From: Chitinophagaceae bacterium | GTDB lineage: Bacteria; Bacteroidota; Bacteroidia; Cytophagales; Cytophagaceae | Direction of reading: 5' to 3' | Length of the DNA: 64,000 nucleotides | Assembly (NCBI GenBank): GCA_028288365.1 | Contig: JAQBNU010000013.1 | Span: 1 to 64,000, forward strand | In this document: positions 44,909 through 53,098 of the stretch, piece after piece | How the letters are laid out: each line of letters begins with the position of its first letter | Numbering within the stretch: the stretch's first letter is position 1 | Notes under the pieces: generated by a model | Told to the model about the DNA's origin: nothing | Databases searched by the model: none | What the model saw: the letters and a program-made list of their open reading frames with translations, nothing else | Program-made: the position numbers and the translations under genes

Positions 44909-45535
44909 ATGTCAGACAAAACGAAACAAGACGAACCCAAAGTAGATGCCATCATCGGCGCTGCGCAAAAACGTTTTGCTCATTATGGATTGTCTAAAAC
45001 GACGATGACTGAAATTGCTTCAGACATCGGCATGGGAAAAGCTTCTCTTTATTATTATTTCCCCGATAAAGAAACGTTGTTTGAAGCGGTCATCATTAAA
45101 GAACAAACCATCTTCCTCGAAGAAATGCACACCATGCTGGCTTCAGGCATAGAGGCATCTACTCAACTTAAAAAATATGTCAAGATGCGCAGTTTGTTGT
45201 TTACCAAATATGCCAACCTGGCCAACCTCCGTTCCGATTCCACAGACAATTCGAAACCCATTTGTGCCCGAGCGATGGAAGGTTTTCGCAACAAGGAAAT
45301 AGAACTCGTGATGACCATGCTTCAAAACGGCATCACGGCTAAAGAATTCAAACGCATCAACAAACAAGAATATTCCGAATTGCTCGTTAACCTTTTATTA
45401 GGATTGCGTCTGGTGAAAATGAAATACAAAGAAGCCAGTACAAAATTTGATGTAACCGACTACGAAGACCTTGCGAAAGAAGGATTAAAAGTAGTGAACA
45501 TGTTGGTCAGAGAAATACAAACAGAAAACGCATAA
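44909..45535 (+). CDS. TetR family regulator of the efflux operon
   Basis: The protein of 208 residues has an N-terminal helix-turn-helix (VDAIIGAAQKRFAHYGLSKT, then TMTEIASDIGMGKASLYYYF at about 36-55) and a helical ligand domain. It is the last gene of the RND cluster after an incomplete terminator. By analogy with AcrR-type systems it probably represses the operon at the inverted repeat upstream of the channel gene; this is inferred from position only. Confidence 0.9.
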   Translation: MSDKTKQDEPKVDAIIGAAQKRFAHYGLSKTTMTEIASDIGMGKASLYYYFPDKETLFEAVIIKEQTIFLEEMHTMLASGIEASTQLKKYVKMRSLLFTKYANLANLRSDSTDNSKPICARAMEGFRNKEIELVMTMLQNGITAKEFKRINKQEYSELLVNLLLGLRLVKMKYKEASTKFDVTDYEDLAKEGLKVVNMLVREIQTENA

Positions 45536-45578
45536 TCATTTTTTAAACTCATTCGTCTCTCCCCTCATTCAGAAGTAT

Positions 45579-45611
45579 AAAAGTGACCATTTACAAGTGG
45601 TCACTTTTTTT
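45579..45611 (+). terminator. Rho-independent terminator of the efflux cluster
   Basis: AAAGTGACCA (45580-45589) pairs with TGGTCACTTT (45598-45607), followed by a T run. Confidence 0.88.
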
Positions 45612-45634
45612 GTACTCTTTTTATTCTGACTGCC

Positions 45635-45763
45635 TTGCCCCTAAATCCCCTAAAGGGGACTTTCATATAAATAAAATTTCGTTAAACCACTGTAGAGACG
45701 CTATGCATGACGTCTCTACGAGCCAATAGTTTCACAAGTCCCCTTTAGGAGATTTAGGAGCAA
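45635..45763. repeat. MITE-like element with terminal inverted repeats, copy A
   Basis: TTGCCCCTAAATCCCCTAAA at the left (from 45635) is complementary, with few mismatches, to TTTAGGAGATTTAGGAGCAA at the right (ending 45763). Inside, GTAGAGACG (45692-45700) and CGTCTCTAC (45711-45719) form a second hairpin. No coding content. Its left end matches the left end of the 59830 element at 17 of 19 positions. Confidence 0.75.
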
Positions 45764-45806
45764 AAAGGATGGCATTCAACAGAACATTAAAAATAGTACC
45801 TATCCC

Positions 45807-45836
45807 TTGCCTATCTACTAATAGGTAGTATATTTG
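45807..45836 (+). promoter_or_regulatory. Promoter of the tetR-fabF pair with overlapping inverted repeat
   Basis: TTG at 45807-45809, 19 bases, then TATATTTG at 45829-45836: a full match to the Bacteroidota promoter. TACCTAT (45797-45803) and ATAGGTA (45821-45827) form an inverted repeat over the promoter, suggesting autoregulation by the TetR protein that starts at 45854. Confidence 0.7.
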
Positions 45837-45853
45837 TTTCAAGTAATTTAATC

Positions 45854-46414
45854 ATGAACACCAAAGATGTAATCTTAAAACTGGCCGATCAGTTGATTCT
45901 TGAAAAAGGATTCAACGCATTCAGTTTTTATGATCTGGCCGAAACCATAGGCATCAAAACCGCATCGATCCATTACCACTTCCCTACCAAAACAGACCTG
46001 GCCATTGCTGTCATCCACCTTCACGCAGCAGGATTTGAACAGGTCAAAAAACAATACGCCACGAAAGATCCATTAGCAAAGCTCGAAGCCTTTTTCAATA
46101 TTTACAGCCGCAATAAAGCAGAAGGTCAGGTTTGCTTTGTTGGTTCGCTCTGTACTGATCTGTATTCCATCGATCCGGCCATAGAAGCTGAATTGACACC
46201 GGTAGTAAAAGGCATTTTAATTTGGGTAACAGAAATTTTAAAAGAAGGAAAAAGAAAAGGGGTATTTCATTTCAGTGCCGCGCCCCGCACCAAGGCACTC
46301 CTCATCATTACCAACATGTTGGGGATTTTACAAGTATCACGTATCACCGGTAAACCTGATTTCAACGAAGTCCGGAATACCATTTTAAAAGAACTAAAAA
46401 CAAAAAAAGGATGA
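45854..46414 (+). CDS. TetR family regulator coupled to a ketosynthase gene
   Basis: The protein of 186 residues has a TetR helix-turn-helix (MNTKDVILKLADQLILEKGF; then DLAETIGIKTASIHYHFPTK at about 31-50) and a C-terminal domain with CFVGSLCTDLYSIDPAIEAE, typical of the TetR_C group of YxaF/LmrA-like proteins. Its stop overlaps the start of the fabF-like gene by four bases (ATGA), so the two are translated together. The protein may sense an acyl or aromatic compound related to the partner enzyme. Confidence 0.9.
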   Translation: MNTKDVILKLADQLILEKGFNAFSFYDLAETIGIKTASIHYHFPTKTDLAIAVIHLHAAGFEQVKKQYATKDPLAKLEAFFNIYSRNKAEGQVCFVGSLCTDLYSIDPAIEAELTPVVKGILIWVTEILKEGKRKGVFHFSAAPRTKALLIITNMLGILQVSRITGKPDFNEVRNTILKELKTKKG

Positions 46415-47655
46415 AAAGAGTAGTAGTAACAGGCATCGGCGCATTGACTCCCATTGGTAACAACGCCACCGACTTTTGGAATGCATTGATTGCAGGAAAA
46501 AGCGGTGCCGCACCCATCACCAAGTTTGATGCGTCGAAGTTCAAAACAAGATTTGCCTGCGAATTGAAAAACTTCGATCCGCTTCATTTCATAGAAAAAA
46601 GCGAAGCAAGAAAATACGACGCTTACACGCAATACGCACTCATCGCGGTTGAAGAAGCGGTGAAGCATGCGAACATCAATTTCGATGAACTCAATAAAAA
46701 CCGCATCGGCGTCATTTGGGGAAGTGGTAACGGAGGAATACAAACCTTCCAGGATCAGGTGATGGAGTTTGCAAAAGGAGACGGAACACCGCGCTTCAAT
46801 CCTTTCTTCATTCCTAAAATGATTGTTGACATTGCTGCCGGCATCATCTCAATCAAATACGGATTGCGTGGCGTTAACTTCGCCACGGTCTCTGCCTGCG
46901 CGACTTCTAATACTGCCATCATTGAAGCCTTCAACCACATCCGCTGGGGCAAAGCAGACATGATCATTACCGGTGGTTCGGAAGCACCGATCAATGAAAC
47001 TGCCATCGGTGGATTCAATGCTTCAAGAGCTTTGTCTACCTTTAACGAAAATCCAGCTACGGCTTCTCGTCCCTTCGACGTGACGCGTGATGGCTTTGTC
47101 ATGGGCGAAGGTGCCGGTGCATTGGTATTGGAAAGTTATGAAAGTGCGATGAAGCGCAACGCGCCTATTCTTTGTGAAATCGCTGGAGGCGGTATGGCTG
47201 CTGATGCTTATCACTTGACCAGTACGCATCCGGAAGGAGAAGGCGCTTACCTCGGTATGCTCGAAGCACTCAACGAAGCAAATCTAAAACCATCCGATGT
47301 AGATTATGTGAACATGCATGCTACGTCTACACCCACCGGAGATACCAGTGAAATCATCGCGATGGAACGTGTGTTTGGGTCGAATCCTAAATTAAATATC
47401 AGTGCGACCAAATCTATGACCGGCCACTTGCTTGGAGCCGCAGGTGCGGTAGAAGCCATCGCTTGTATCAACGCCATTCGATTCGGAATTATTCCGCCAA
47501 CCATCAATACGGAAAACGTCGATCCGGCCATCGAAGGGAAATTTGAATTGACATTAGGCAAAGCGCAACATAAAACGGTGAACGTAGCATTGAGCAATAC
47601 GTTCGGTTTTGGTGGTCACATTGCTGCGGCTGCTTTTAAAAAGTTTGACGCCTAA
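46411..47655 (+). CDS. Beta-ketoacyl-ACP synthase II (FabF-type)
   Basis: The protein of 414 residues is a condensing enzyme with the Cys-His-His triad C163 (in TVSACATSNTA), H303 (in YVNMHATSTPTGD) and H339 (in KSMTGHLLGAAGA). It extends acyl-ACP with malonyl-ACP. The lack of acpP, fabD or other synthesis genes nearby and the coupling to a TetR suggest a second, regulated copy used for fatty acid adjustment or a special lipid, rather than the housekeeping fabF. This is inference. Confidence 0.92.
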   Translation: MKRVVVTGIGALTPIGNNATDFWNALIAGKSGAAPITKFDASKFKTRFACELKNFDPLHFIEKSEARKYDAYTQYALIAVEEAVKHANINFDELNKNRIGVIWGSGNGGIQTFQDQVMEFAKGDGTPRFNPFFIPKMIVDIAAGIISIKYGLRGVNFATVSACATSNTAIIEAFNHIRWGKADMIITGGSEAPINETAIGGFNASRALSTFNENPATASRPFDVTRDGFVMGEGAGALVLESYESAMKRNAPILCEIAGGGMAADAYHLTSTHPEGEGAYLGMLEALNEANLKPSDVDYVNMHATSTPTGDTSEIIAMERVFGSNPKLNISATKSMTGHLLGAAGAVEAIACINAIRFGIIPPTINTENVDPAIEGKFELTLGKAQHKTVNVALSNTFGFGGHIAAAAFKKFDA

Positions 47656-47673
47656 ATAATAATGCTAGTTTAA

Positions 47674-47719
47674 AAGTGGTAAGTGGCAAGTAATTTTCCC
47701 TCTTACCACTTATTTTTTT
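47674..47719 (+). terminator. Rho-independent terminator of the tetR-fabF operon
   Basis: AAGTGGTAAG (47674-47683) pairs perfectly with CTTACCACTT (47702-47711), followed by ATTTTTTT. Confidence 0.85.
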
Positions 47720-48153
47720 ATACCCTAATGAAAGATCAACTGTCCATTCCATATTTAGCACTTAAAAAACAACTATCAAGTGCATCTCTTTCCATATTGA
47801 TCACACGACTTTTATAACTCACTGTTTTATAAGAAAATATTATTCATCTCATCAGGTATGGAGGGATACAATAGTATGAACGATATATTAAGTCGCCATG
47901 TGCTATTCTTCTTTTCAATAGACTTTTTATACTAACTTTTATTCGCATTTTAATACTCCGCTTGCTAAGAATTATTCAAAGCACATTGAGAAAAATAAAA
48001 TGATGCTGACTGAACCGTGAACATGAGAGCGATTAAGCACTTATCATGCGTCGCATTCAATAGACAATTATCAAAAACAAAATTTCTTTTAACTGAACGA
48101 CTCTTAAAATAATTGTGTTAATTCGAGACCCAAGATCATCTAATTAAAATTAA
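47720..48153. other. AT-rich intergenic region upstream of the aldehyde dehydrogenase, no gene seen
   Basis: About 430 bases, clearly AT-rich, with no frame of protein-like character and no recognised RNA or repeat. No full promoter match was found near the start of the next gene. Confidence 0.6.
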
Positions 48154-49776
48154 ATGAGTTTTCAAGATCAACTTAATGCCCTCTTTGTAGAGGAAAGCCA
48201 GGTACCGGAAGAATTCCGGATCGAAGAACTTCACCAACGCGAATACTTAAGCAATGGTGAAATGAAAAAATGGACAGGTGAAGTTACGGAAGTATACTCC
48301 CCTGTTTGTATGGTAACACCAGAAGGACCAAAGCGCAAGCTGATTGGTACCTACCCGGTAGGCACGGATAAAGAAGCGAACGAAGCATTGAACGCAGCCA
48401 TTGCCGCATACGACAACGGACGTGGTGAATGGCCAACCATGACCGTAGAGGGACGCATCAAATGCATGCAGAAATTTGTGTACATGATGAGTCAGCAACG
48501 CGATTTGGTCATTAAACTCATCATGTGGGAAATCGGCAAATCACAAAGTGATGCCGCCAAAGAATTTGATCGCACCGTAGAATACATCAACAATACCATC
48601 GATGCACTCAAAGACATCGACAGACAATCGTCTCGTTTTGAAATCGAAGAAAATGTAGTCGCACAAATACGTCGTTCTCCACTGGGCGTTGTATTGTGCA
48701 TGGGACCGTTCAACTATCCGCTCAACGAAACTTTCACTACGCTGATCCCTGCGATCATCATGGGGAATACGTTATTGTTCAAACCTCCGAAACACGGTAC
48801 GTTGGTTCACTATCCATTGCTCAAAGCCTTTCAGGAATGTTTCCCTAAAGGTGTCGTCAACACGATCTATGGTCGTGGTGCAACGGTTGTTCCTGGATTG
48901 ATGAAAAGCGGAAAAGTAAATGTACTCGCTTTCATCGGCAGCAGCAAAGTAGCCAACGATTTGAAAAAAGACCATCCAAAACTGAATCGCCTGCGTGCAG
49001 TATTAAGTCTCGATGCAAAGAATGCCGCCATCGTTACCAAACATGCGGACATTAAATTAACGGTCAGTGAAATCATCACCGGTGCATTGACGTTTAACGG
49101 TCAACGTTGCACGGCACTTAAAATTATTTTCGTACACGAAAGCATTGCCGATGAATTCAACCAAACATTGTGCGATGCCATTGCGCAATTGAAATTTGGT
49201 TTGCCCTGGACAAAAGGTGTGGCGCTGACTCCGCTACCAGAGCCCGGTAAACCGGCCTACTTAGCGGCATGTATCGAAGACGCGAAAGCCAACGGAGCAA
49301 AAGTGTTGAATGAAAACGGTGGAGCAACGAATGAGTCGTTTGTATTTCCTGCTGTGGTTTATCCTGTCAACAGCAAAATGAAATTATACCGCGAAGAACA
49401 ATTCGGTCCGGTGATTCCTGTGGTGCCTTTCAAAGACATCGAGGAAACCATCGATTACCTCATCGATTCTCCGCACGGACAACAAGTGAGTATCTTCAGC
49501 AACGATGTAGAAGAAGTCGCTCACCTGATCGATCCGTTGGTGAACTTAGTGAGTCGCGTGAACATCAACACACAATGCCAACGCGGACCCGATGCCTTCC
49601 CTTTCACCGGCCGTAAGGACAGTGCAGAAGGTACCTTATCTGTAACCGATGCTTTGCGTTCGTTTTCGATTCGTTCTTTAGTCGCGACAAAAATGAACGA
49701 CACGAATAAAAAACTGTTGAACGAAATTGTAAAAGATCATCGTTCCAACTTTTTAACAACCGATTTTATTTTCTAA
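48154..49776 (+). CDS. GapN-like aldehyde dehydrogenase (NADP-dependent non-phosphorylating GAPDH type), variant active site
   Basis: The protein of 540 residues is an ALDH-superfamily enzyme of the group annotated as NADP-dependent glyceraldehyde-3-phosphate dehydrogenase, which oxidises GAP straight to 3-phosphoglycerate and yields NADPH. The oxyanion asparagine is N187 in GPFNYPLNE, KPPKHG (210-215) is the cofactor segment, and the nucleophile is C319 in FNGQRCTALK. The usual ELGGK motif is replaced by LSLDAK at 284-289: the general-base Glu position, 34 residues before the Cys as in classical ALDHs, is S285, with D287 two residues later. It is monocistronic with a strong terminator. Confidence 0.85.
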   Translation: MSFQDQLNALFVEESQVPEEFRIEELHQREYLSNGEMKKWTGEVTEVYSPVCMVTPEGPKRKLIGTYPVGTDKEANEALNAAIAAYDNGRGEWPTMTVEGRIKCMQKFVYMMSQQRDLVIKLIMWEIGKSQSDAAKEFDRTVEYINNTIDALKDIDRQSSRFEIEENVVAQIRRSPLGVVLCMGPFNYPLNETFTTLIPAIIMGNTLLFKPPKHGTLVHYPLLKAFQECFPKGVVNTIYGRGATVVPGLMKSGKVNVLAFIGSSKVANDLKKDHPKLNRLRAVLSLDAKNAAIVTKHADIKLTVSEIITGALTFNGQRCTALKIIFVHESIADEFNQTLCDAIAQLKFGLPWTKGVALTPLPEPGKPAYLAACIEDAKANGAKVLNENGGATNESFVFPAVVYPVNSKMKLYREEQFGPVIPVVPFKDIEETIDYLIDSPHGQQVSIFSNDVEEVAHLIDPLVNLVSRVNINTQCQRGPDAFPFTGRKDSAEGTLSVTDALRSFSIRSLVATKMNDTNKKLLNEIVKDHRSNFLTTDFIF

Positions 49777-49798
49777 CGCTTGTTTGAGTTTATAATCG

Positions 49799-49831
49799 GA
49801 AGGACCTTCTTGGGTGAAGGTCCTTTTTTTT
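49799..49831 (+). terminator. Rho-independent terminator of the aldehyde dehydrogenase gene
   Basis: AAGGACCTTC (49800-49809) and GAAGGTCCTT (49816-49825) form a perfect 10-bp stem with a six-base loop, followed by T6. Confidence 0.92.
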
Positions 49832-49922
49832 GTTTCATTCAACTCCTTCTCAGAGTTTCCTGCAATACATGTTGCTGGCTTGAGTGCTAGAAAGTAGCTA
49901 ATCTTTTGGTGATTGTTGAAAA

Positions 49923-49980
49923 TTGTATAGATTGGTTGAAACATATAAGACATAATGTCGTCTTACAATAGTCTATACAA
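49923..49980. promoter_or_regulatory. Inverted-repeat leader upstream of the split gene
   Basis: TTGTATAGA (49923-49931) and TCTATACAA (49972-49980) are perfect 9-bp arms; inside, TAAGAC and GTCTTA form a smaller stem. It ends 11 bases before the ATG at 49992, so it could be an operator or an mRNA structure affecting initiation. Confidence 0.45.
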
Positions 49981-49991
49981 AGGATTCAAAT

Positions 49992-50528
49992 ATGGAATAT
50001 AAAAAAGAAACTATAGCGAATGTGAAATTGGGTAACATTAAAAATGCTGCTCTCTTTTTTGACTATGTAATACCTATAAGCGGTCGTTCGTTAGCATTGA
50101 GTATTGGATTTGATAGTATAAAAGAAAAATATGATTCAGTACTAAATAGCATATTACCAATTGACTTGAAAAAAGGAGGAGTAAATCATGACTACTATAA
50201 TAAAGTACTTCGTGAGGCTGAATCGCTAAGACTAACATCTAAACATTATTTTAAACTAGGAATGTATTTGGATGAAGCAATAAAAGAAGAAGGTATCGAC
50301 TTTAGGAAACCGTTTAATAAAGCTTGTTCTTTACTAGAATCTAAATCACATAGTTATAAGTATTCTACTCAAATAGAATTCGATAACCAACAGAATAAAT
50401 ATTTAGATGGGGAGGATGTATTTGTTTCTATAATGAATATGCGAATAGTTGATGTATACAAAACATCATGGGAGCAAATTTTAGAATTTAGGGAAGATGA
50501 AATTTCAAAAAGAATCTTAGAAGATTGA
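49992..50528 (+). CDS. Unknown protein, N-terminal part of a probable split gene
   Basis: A 178-residue protein, AT-rich in codon use. LGNIKNAALFFDYVIPISGR (13-32) resembles the start of a family of uncharacterised proteins of about 300 residues, and WEQILEFREDEISKRILED at the end resembles the middle of the same family, where the chain would normally continue into the segment now encoded by the next frame. The TGA is overlapped by a TTG of the next gene (TTGA). A frameshift in one ancestral gene is therefore likely; recoding or true coupling are alternatives. No catalytic motif was recognised. Confidence 0.6.
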   Translation: MEYKKETIANVKLGNIKNAALFFDYVIPISGRSLALSIGFDSIKEKYDSVLNSILPIDLKKGGVNHDYYNKVLREAESLRLTSKHYFKLGMYLDEAIKEEGIDFRKPFNKACSLLESKSHSYKYSTQIEFDNQQNKYLDGEDVFVSIMNMRIVDVYKTSWEQILEFREDEISKRILED

Positions 50529-50884
50529 AATTGTTTGTTCAGGACAATTATACTAATAAACCAATAAATTATATTGAGGATGACATATTGAAGAGAATTG
50601 ACGATTACAATGATAGTATTTCTAAATGGGGTTTTGAAACAACTATCGCAACATTTGAATCAGTTCTATCATCAAAAGGATTATATACTTCATCAACTAT
50701 AGCCATGTTATCAAAACTATTTGACAATCCAGGTTTGGCAGCATTGTCAGGAGGAAGCGCAGCTTGCATAGCACTTGGTGAAATTGGATTAAAGGTATTT
50801 AAAGCTCAAAATGATAAGATAAATTTAAGAAAAGATTCACCTATAGCTTATTTATTGACAGCGCAAAAAGAATTGAATAAATAA
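50525..50884 (+). CDS. Unknown protein, C-terminal part of a probable split gene
   Basis: A 119-residue frame with no ATG start, opening with TTG at 50525 that overlaps the previous stop. IEDDILKRIDDYNDSISKWG is charged and helical, and LFDNPGLAALSGGSAACIAL looks like a membrane helix or hydrophobic hairpin before a lysine-rich end. Read together with the preceding frame it gives one protein of about 300 residues with a hydrophobic C-terminal part. AT-rich composition suggests horizontal acquisition. Confidence 0.55.
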   Translation: MKLFVQDNYTNKPINYIEDDILKRIDDYNDSISKWGFETTIATFESVLSSKGLYTSSTIAMLSKLFDNPGLAALSGGSAACIALGEIGLKVFKAQNDKINLRKDSPIAYLLTAQKELNK

Positions 50885-50888
50885 CCCC

Positions 50889-50966
50889 TTGCTGGCACGC
50901 ATAGATATCGGCAGCAAGAGCAAATGCGTTAAGACACAATAGGCACAAGCGAATACTTGCCAGCAA
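50889..50966. repeat. Inverted repeat TTGCTGGCA...TGCCAGCAA
   Basis: Perfect 9-base arms at 50889-50897 and 50958-50966 enclose a non-coding segment containing CAGCAAGAGCAAATGCG. It belongs to the GCTGGC/GAGCA repeat family of this accessory stretch. Confidence 0.55.
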
Positions 50967-51000
50967 AATCGTTATAACTAATTCAATCGAAGCAATCAGA

Positions 51001-52185
51001 ATGAAGATATTTAATGAAAATACAAATTACTCAATTGATACTGGAACATTAAATATCGTTTTAGCCAATCAAAATTGTATTATTGTTGCATCAGATAGCC
51101 AGCGAACAACGATTGAAAATGGGACATCTAGATATTCGGACGACTGTAAAAAACTTTTTCTCATTGGTAAACAAAGAGCATTGTCAATTGCGGGCTTTTC
51201 AGGTATCAACTATCCTGATTTAACTGACAAAATAAGCATGCAAATACCTACACTCATTGAGGACTCTATAAATAGTGCTGGTGAACATATAGACTTTTAT
51301 GACTGGCGAGGTTGGGAAGAAATGCCACCTGCTGAATGGAACGAAGAAGCAAGTAATTTGTACTCTGCAAGTCCTTATTTGTGGTGGACTTCGATTATAG
51401 GATCTTTATCTTTAATTGCTGATATTCTTGGCAGTTATGATGATGAAAAAGCAAAAAAATTTGAAATAGTAGGTCTTCACGCGGGTTATAAGTCGAATGG
51501 TCAGATAAAAATAGAAAGATTAAGTCTAAGGCCTTTTGAAGCAATTGGGCAATGCAACAGAAAACAATTCTACATGAGCCAATCATTAGAGTTTATTATA
51601 TCTCAATCATTTACTTATGCCACATCCGGTAAAGACTATTTAAGCAAACTTGTACTTAGCAACTCCATTAATGAATATATAGAGGAAAATTTAGATTCAT
51701 TTCCATCAATTAAAAATTATCTTAACCATTTTTCAAATTCAACATTAGACAATATGCTTGAAACTGAAATGCGAGAACTCTCTATAGAATTAATACAATT
51801 AACATCTAATTATACAGATGGAGTTGGTTCAAACCCAATTCAAGTAGCTGTAATAAAAAAGAACGAAGTATCTTCTATAACAAAAGATACTTTTCTTAAA
51901 ACACCTTCTATTATTGCAGCTGGTTTATCGGGATGGGTTTATACTAAAGATCACCCATTTGACGGATGTAGAGGAGGCAACTTTGTTAATTGTGTTATTG
52001 AAAACAATATTAATCCTGTACCAATTGATGGTAATTTTTTCTATGGAGGAGAATTTACAAATGTAGTTTTCGATTATTCAGGAGGCGAAATATTCTTTGG
52101 CAAAAACAATAAAGTAATTAACTCAACAATTCTTACAAGTGAAGATAATATTAGTCTTTTGAATAGTATAACTTCTCCATTATAG
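51001..52185 (+). CDS. Proteasome beta-like Ntn hydrolase with a C-terminal beta-helix-like tail (uncharacterised)
   Basis: A 394-residue protein. After a 15-residue leader ending DTG, the sequence TLNIVLANQNCIIVASDSQ (16-34) matches the first strands of proteasome beta/HslV subunits: Gly-Thr at 15-16 would be the self-cleavage site, T16 the nucleophile, D32 the conserved Asp at position 17 of the mature chain, with S33 next. SDDCKKLFLIG (46-56) supplies the Lys equivalent of K33, and ALSIAGFSG (60-68) is the AGF-G segment of HslV. A long insert (about 90-230) and a tail with repeated FVNC, FYGGEFTNVVF, ISLLNS units (about 320-390) resemble pentapeptide or beta-helix repeats. It is AT-rich and alone; substrate unknown. 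Confidence 0.6.
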   Translation: MKIFNENTNYSIDTGTLNIVLANQNCIIVASDSQRTTIENGTSRYSDDCKKLFLIGKQRALSIAGFSGINYPDLTDKISMQIPTLIEDSINSAGEHIDFYDWRGWEEMPPAEWNEEASNLYSASPYLWWTSIIGSLSLIADILGSYDDEKAKKFEIVGLHAGYKSNGQIKIERLSLRPFEAIGQCNRKQFYMSQSLEFIISQSFTYATSGKDYLSKLVLSNSINEYIEENLDSFPSIKNYLNHFSNSTLDNMLETEMRELSIELIQLTSNYTDGVGSNPIQVAVIKKNEVSSITKDTFLKTPSIIAAGLSGWVYTKDHPFDGCRGGNFVNCVIENNINPVPIDGNFFYGGEFTNVVFDYSGGEIFFGKNNKVINSTILTSEDNISLLNSITSPL

Positions 52186-52230
52186 AGATCACATTACTGT
52201 TAAAATAAGACAACAATTATGACCTCATCT

Positions 52231-52254
52231 GCTGGCGAACATCTTGCTCGTGCC
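52231..52254. repeat. GCTGGC/GCTCG palindromic repeat, copy 1
   Basis: GCTGGCGAACATCTTGCTCG followed by TGCC. It matches the consensus GCTGGC-CGAGCATCTTGCTCG-ACCAGC in part. Confidence 0.6.
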
Positions 52255-52326
52255 CCAAAGTACATATTAATAAAAAGTTCATCGCTCATTATATCCCCGA
52301 GCAAGACGCTCTAAGAACAATAGGTA

Positions 52327-52347
52327 GGAGCAAGATGCTCGTACCAG
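52327..52347. repeat. GCTGGC/GCTCG palindromic repeat, copy 2
   Basis: GAGCAAGATGCTCGTACCAG at 52328-52347; GAGCA and TGCTC arms are palindromic. A related GAGCAAGACGCTC lies at 52300-52312. Confidence 0.6.
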
Positions 52348-52417
52348 TAAGGGCAAGAGCAAGAGCAGTAAATAAAACGAACAGACAAACAGTATAAATT
52401 ATAAAACAACTAACAAA

Positions 52418-52990
52418 ATGAGAAAACTAATATTCTTCATGCACACTTCACTTGACGGTTTTATATCAGGACTTAATGGAGAAATGAACTGGATACATGT
52501 AGACGAAGAAATGTTTGACTTTGTTGCCACGATGACGGACCAATCCGACACGGCACTTTATGGACGAGTAACGTATGAAATGATGCAGAGTTACTGGCCA
52601 ACTGCCGGCGACCAACCCAACGCATCAAAGCACGACAAAGAACATTCGGCTTGGTACAACAACGTTTCAAAAGTTGTGTTATCAAAGACACTCAGCGAAA
52701 AAGGACTTCTCAACACCACCGTTATTAGCGACCAATTGGTAGAAAACATCAATAAAATAAAAAAACAAGACGGAAAAAATATTCTAATTTTCGGAAGTCC
52801 TACGGCTTCTCATTCATTACTAAGTCAAGGTTTAATTGACGAGTTTTGGTTATTTGTTAATCCAGTTTTACTTGGACAAGGCATTCCGTTATATAAAGGC
52901 ATGACCGAAACGATTAAACTGAAACTTATAGAAACGAAAACATTTTCTTCTGGAGTCATTGCGCTTCACTACGAAACAAAACGTAATTGA
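52418..52990 (+). CDS. Dihydrofolate reductase family protein (RibD C-terminal-like)
   Basis: The protein of 190 residues has the DHFR/RibD-C fold: MRKLIFFMHTSLDGFISGLN at the N-terminus, YGRVTYEMMQSYWP near 48-61, VVLSKTL near 86-92 and ILIFGSPTASHSLLSQGLID near 122-141, then LFVNPVLLGQGIPLY. These YyaP/YwjB-like proteins are probably NADPH reductases of unknown substrate, not true folate enzymes. GC content is closer to the genome average than that of the preceding genes. It is flanked by palindromic repeats. Confidence 0.9.
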   Translation: MRKLIFFMHTSLDGFISGLNGEMNWIHVDEEMFDFVATMTDQSDTALYGRVTYEMMQSYWPTAGDQPNASKHDKEHSAWYNNVSKVVLSKTLSEKGLLNTTVISDQLVENINKIKKQDGKNILIFGSPTASHSLLSQGLIDEFWLFVNPVLLGQGIPLYKGMTETIKLKLIETKTFSSGVIALHYETKRN

Positions 52991-53047
52991 TGGACTAAAG
53001 CTCGCACTAACATCCTTAATTTATTTTCTTTATATCCTCCTCCGCTA

Positions 53048-53072
53048 GCGCGAGCATCTTGCTCGTACCAGC
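53048..53072. repeat. GCTGGC/GCTCG palindromic repeat, copy 3
   Basis: GCGCGAGCATCTTGCTCGTA followed by CCAGC, between two convergent genes. This is the clearest copy: GCGAGCA and TGCTCG arms. Confidence 0.65.
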
Positions 53073-53098
53073 AGACCACAATTTATCCGAGGGCTTCA

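Noticed and set aside
45635-45763. CRISPR-like or tandem repeat array
   Set aside because: The repeats are inverted pairs with unlike interiors, not regularly spaced direct repeats.
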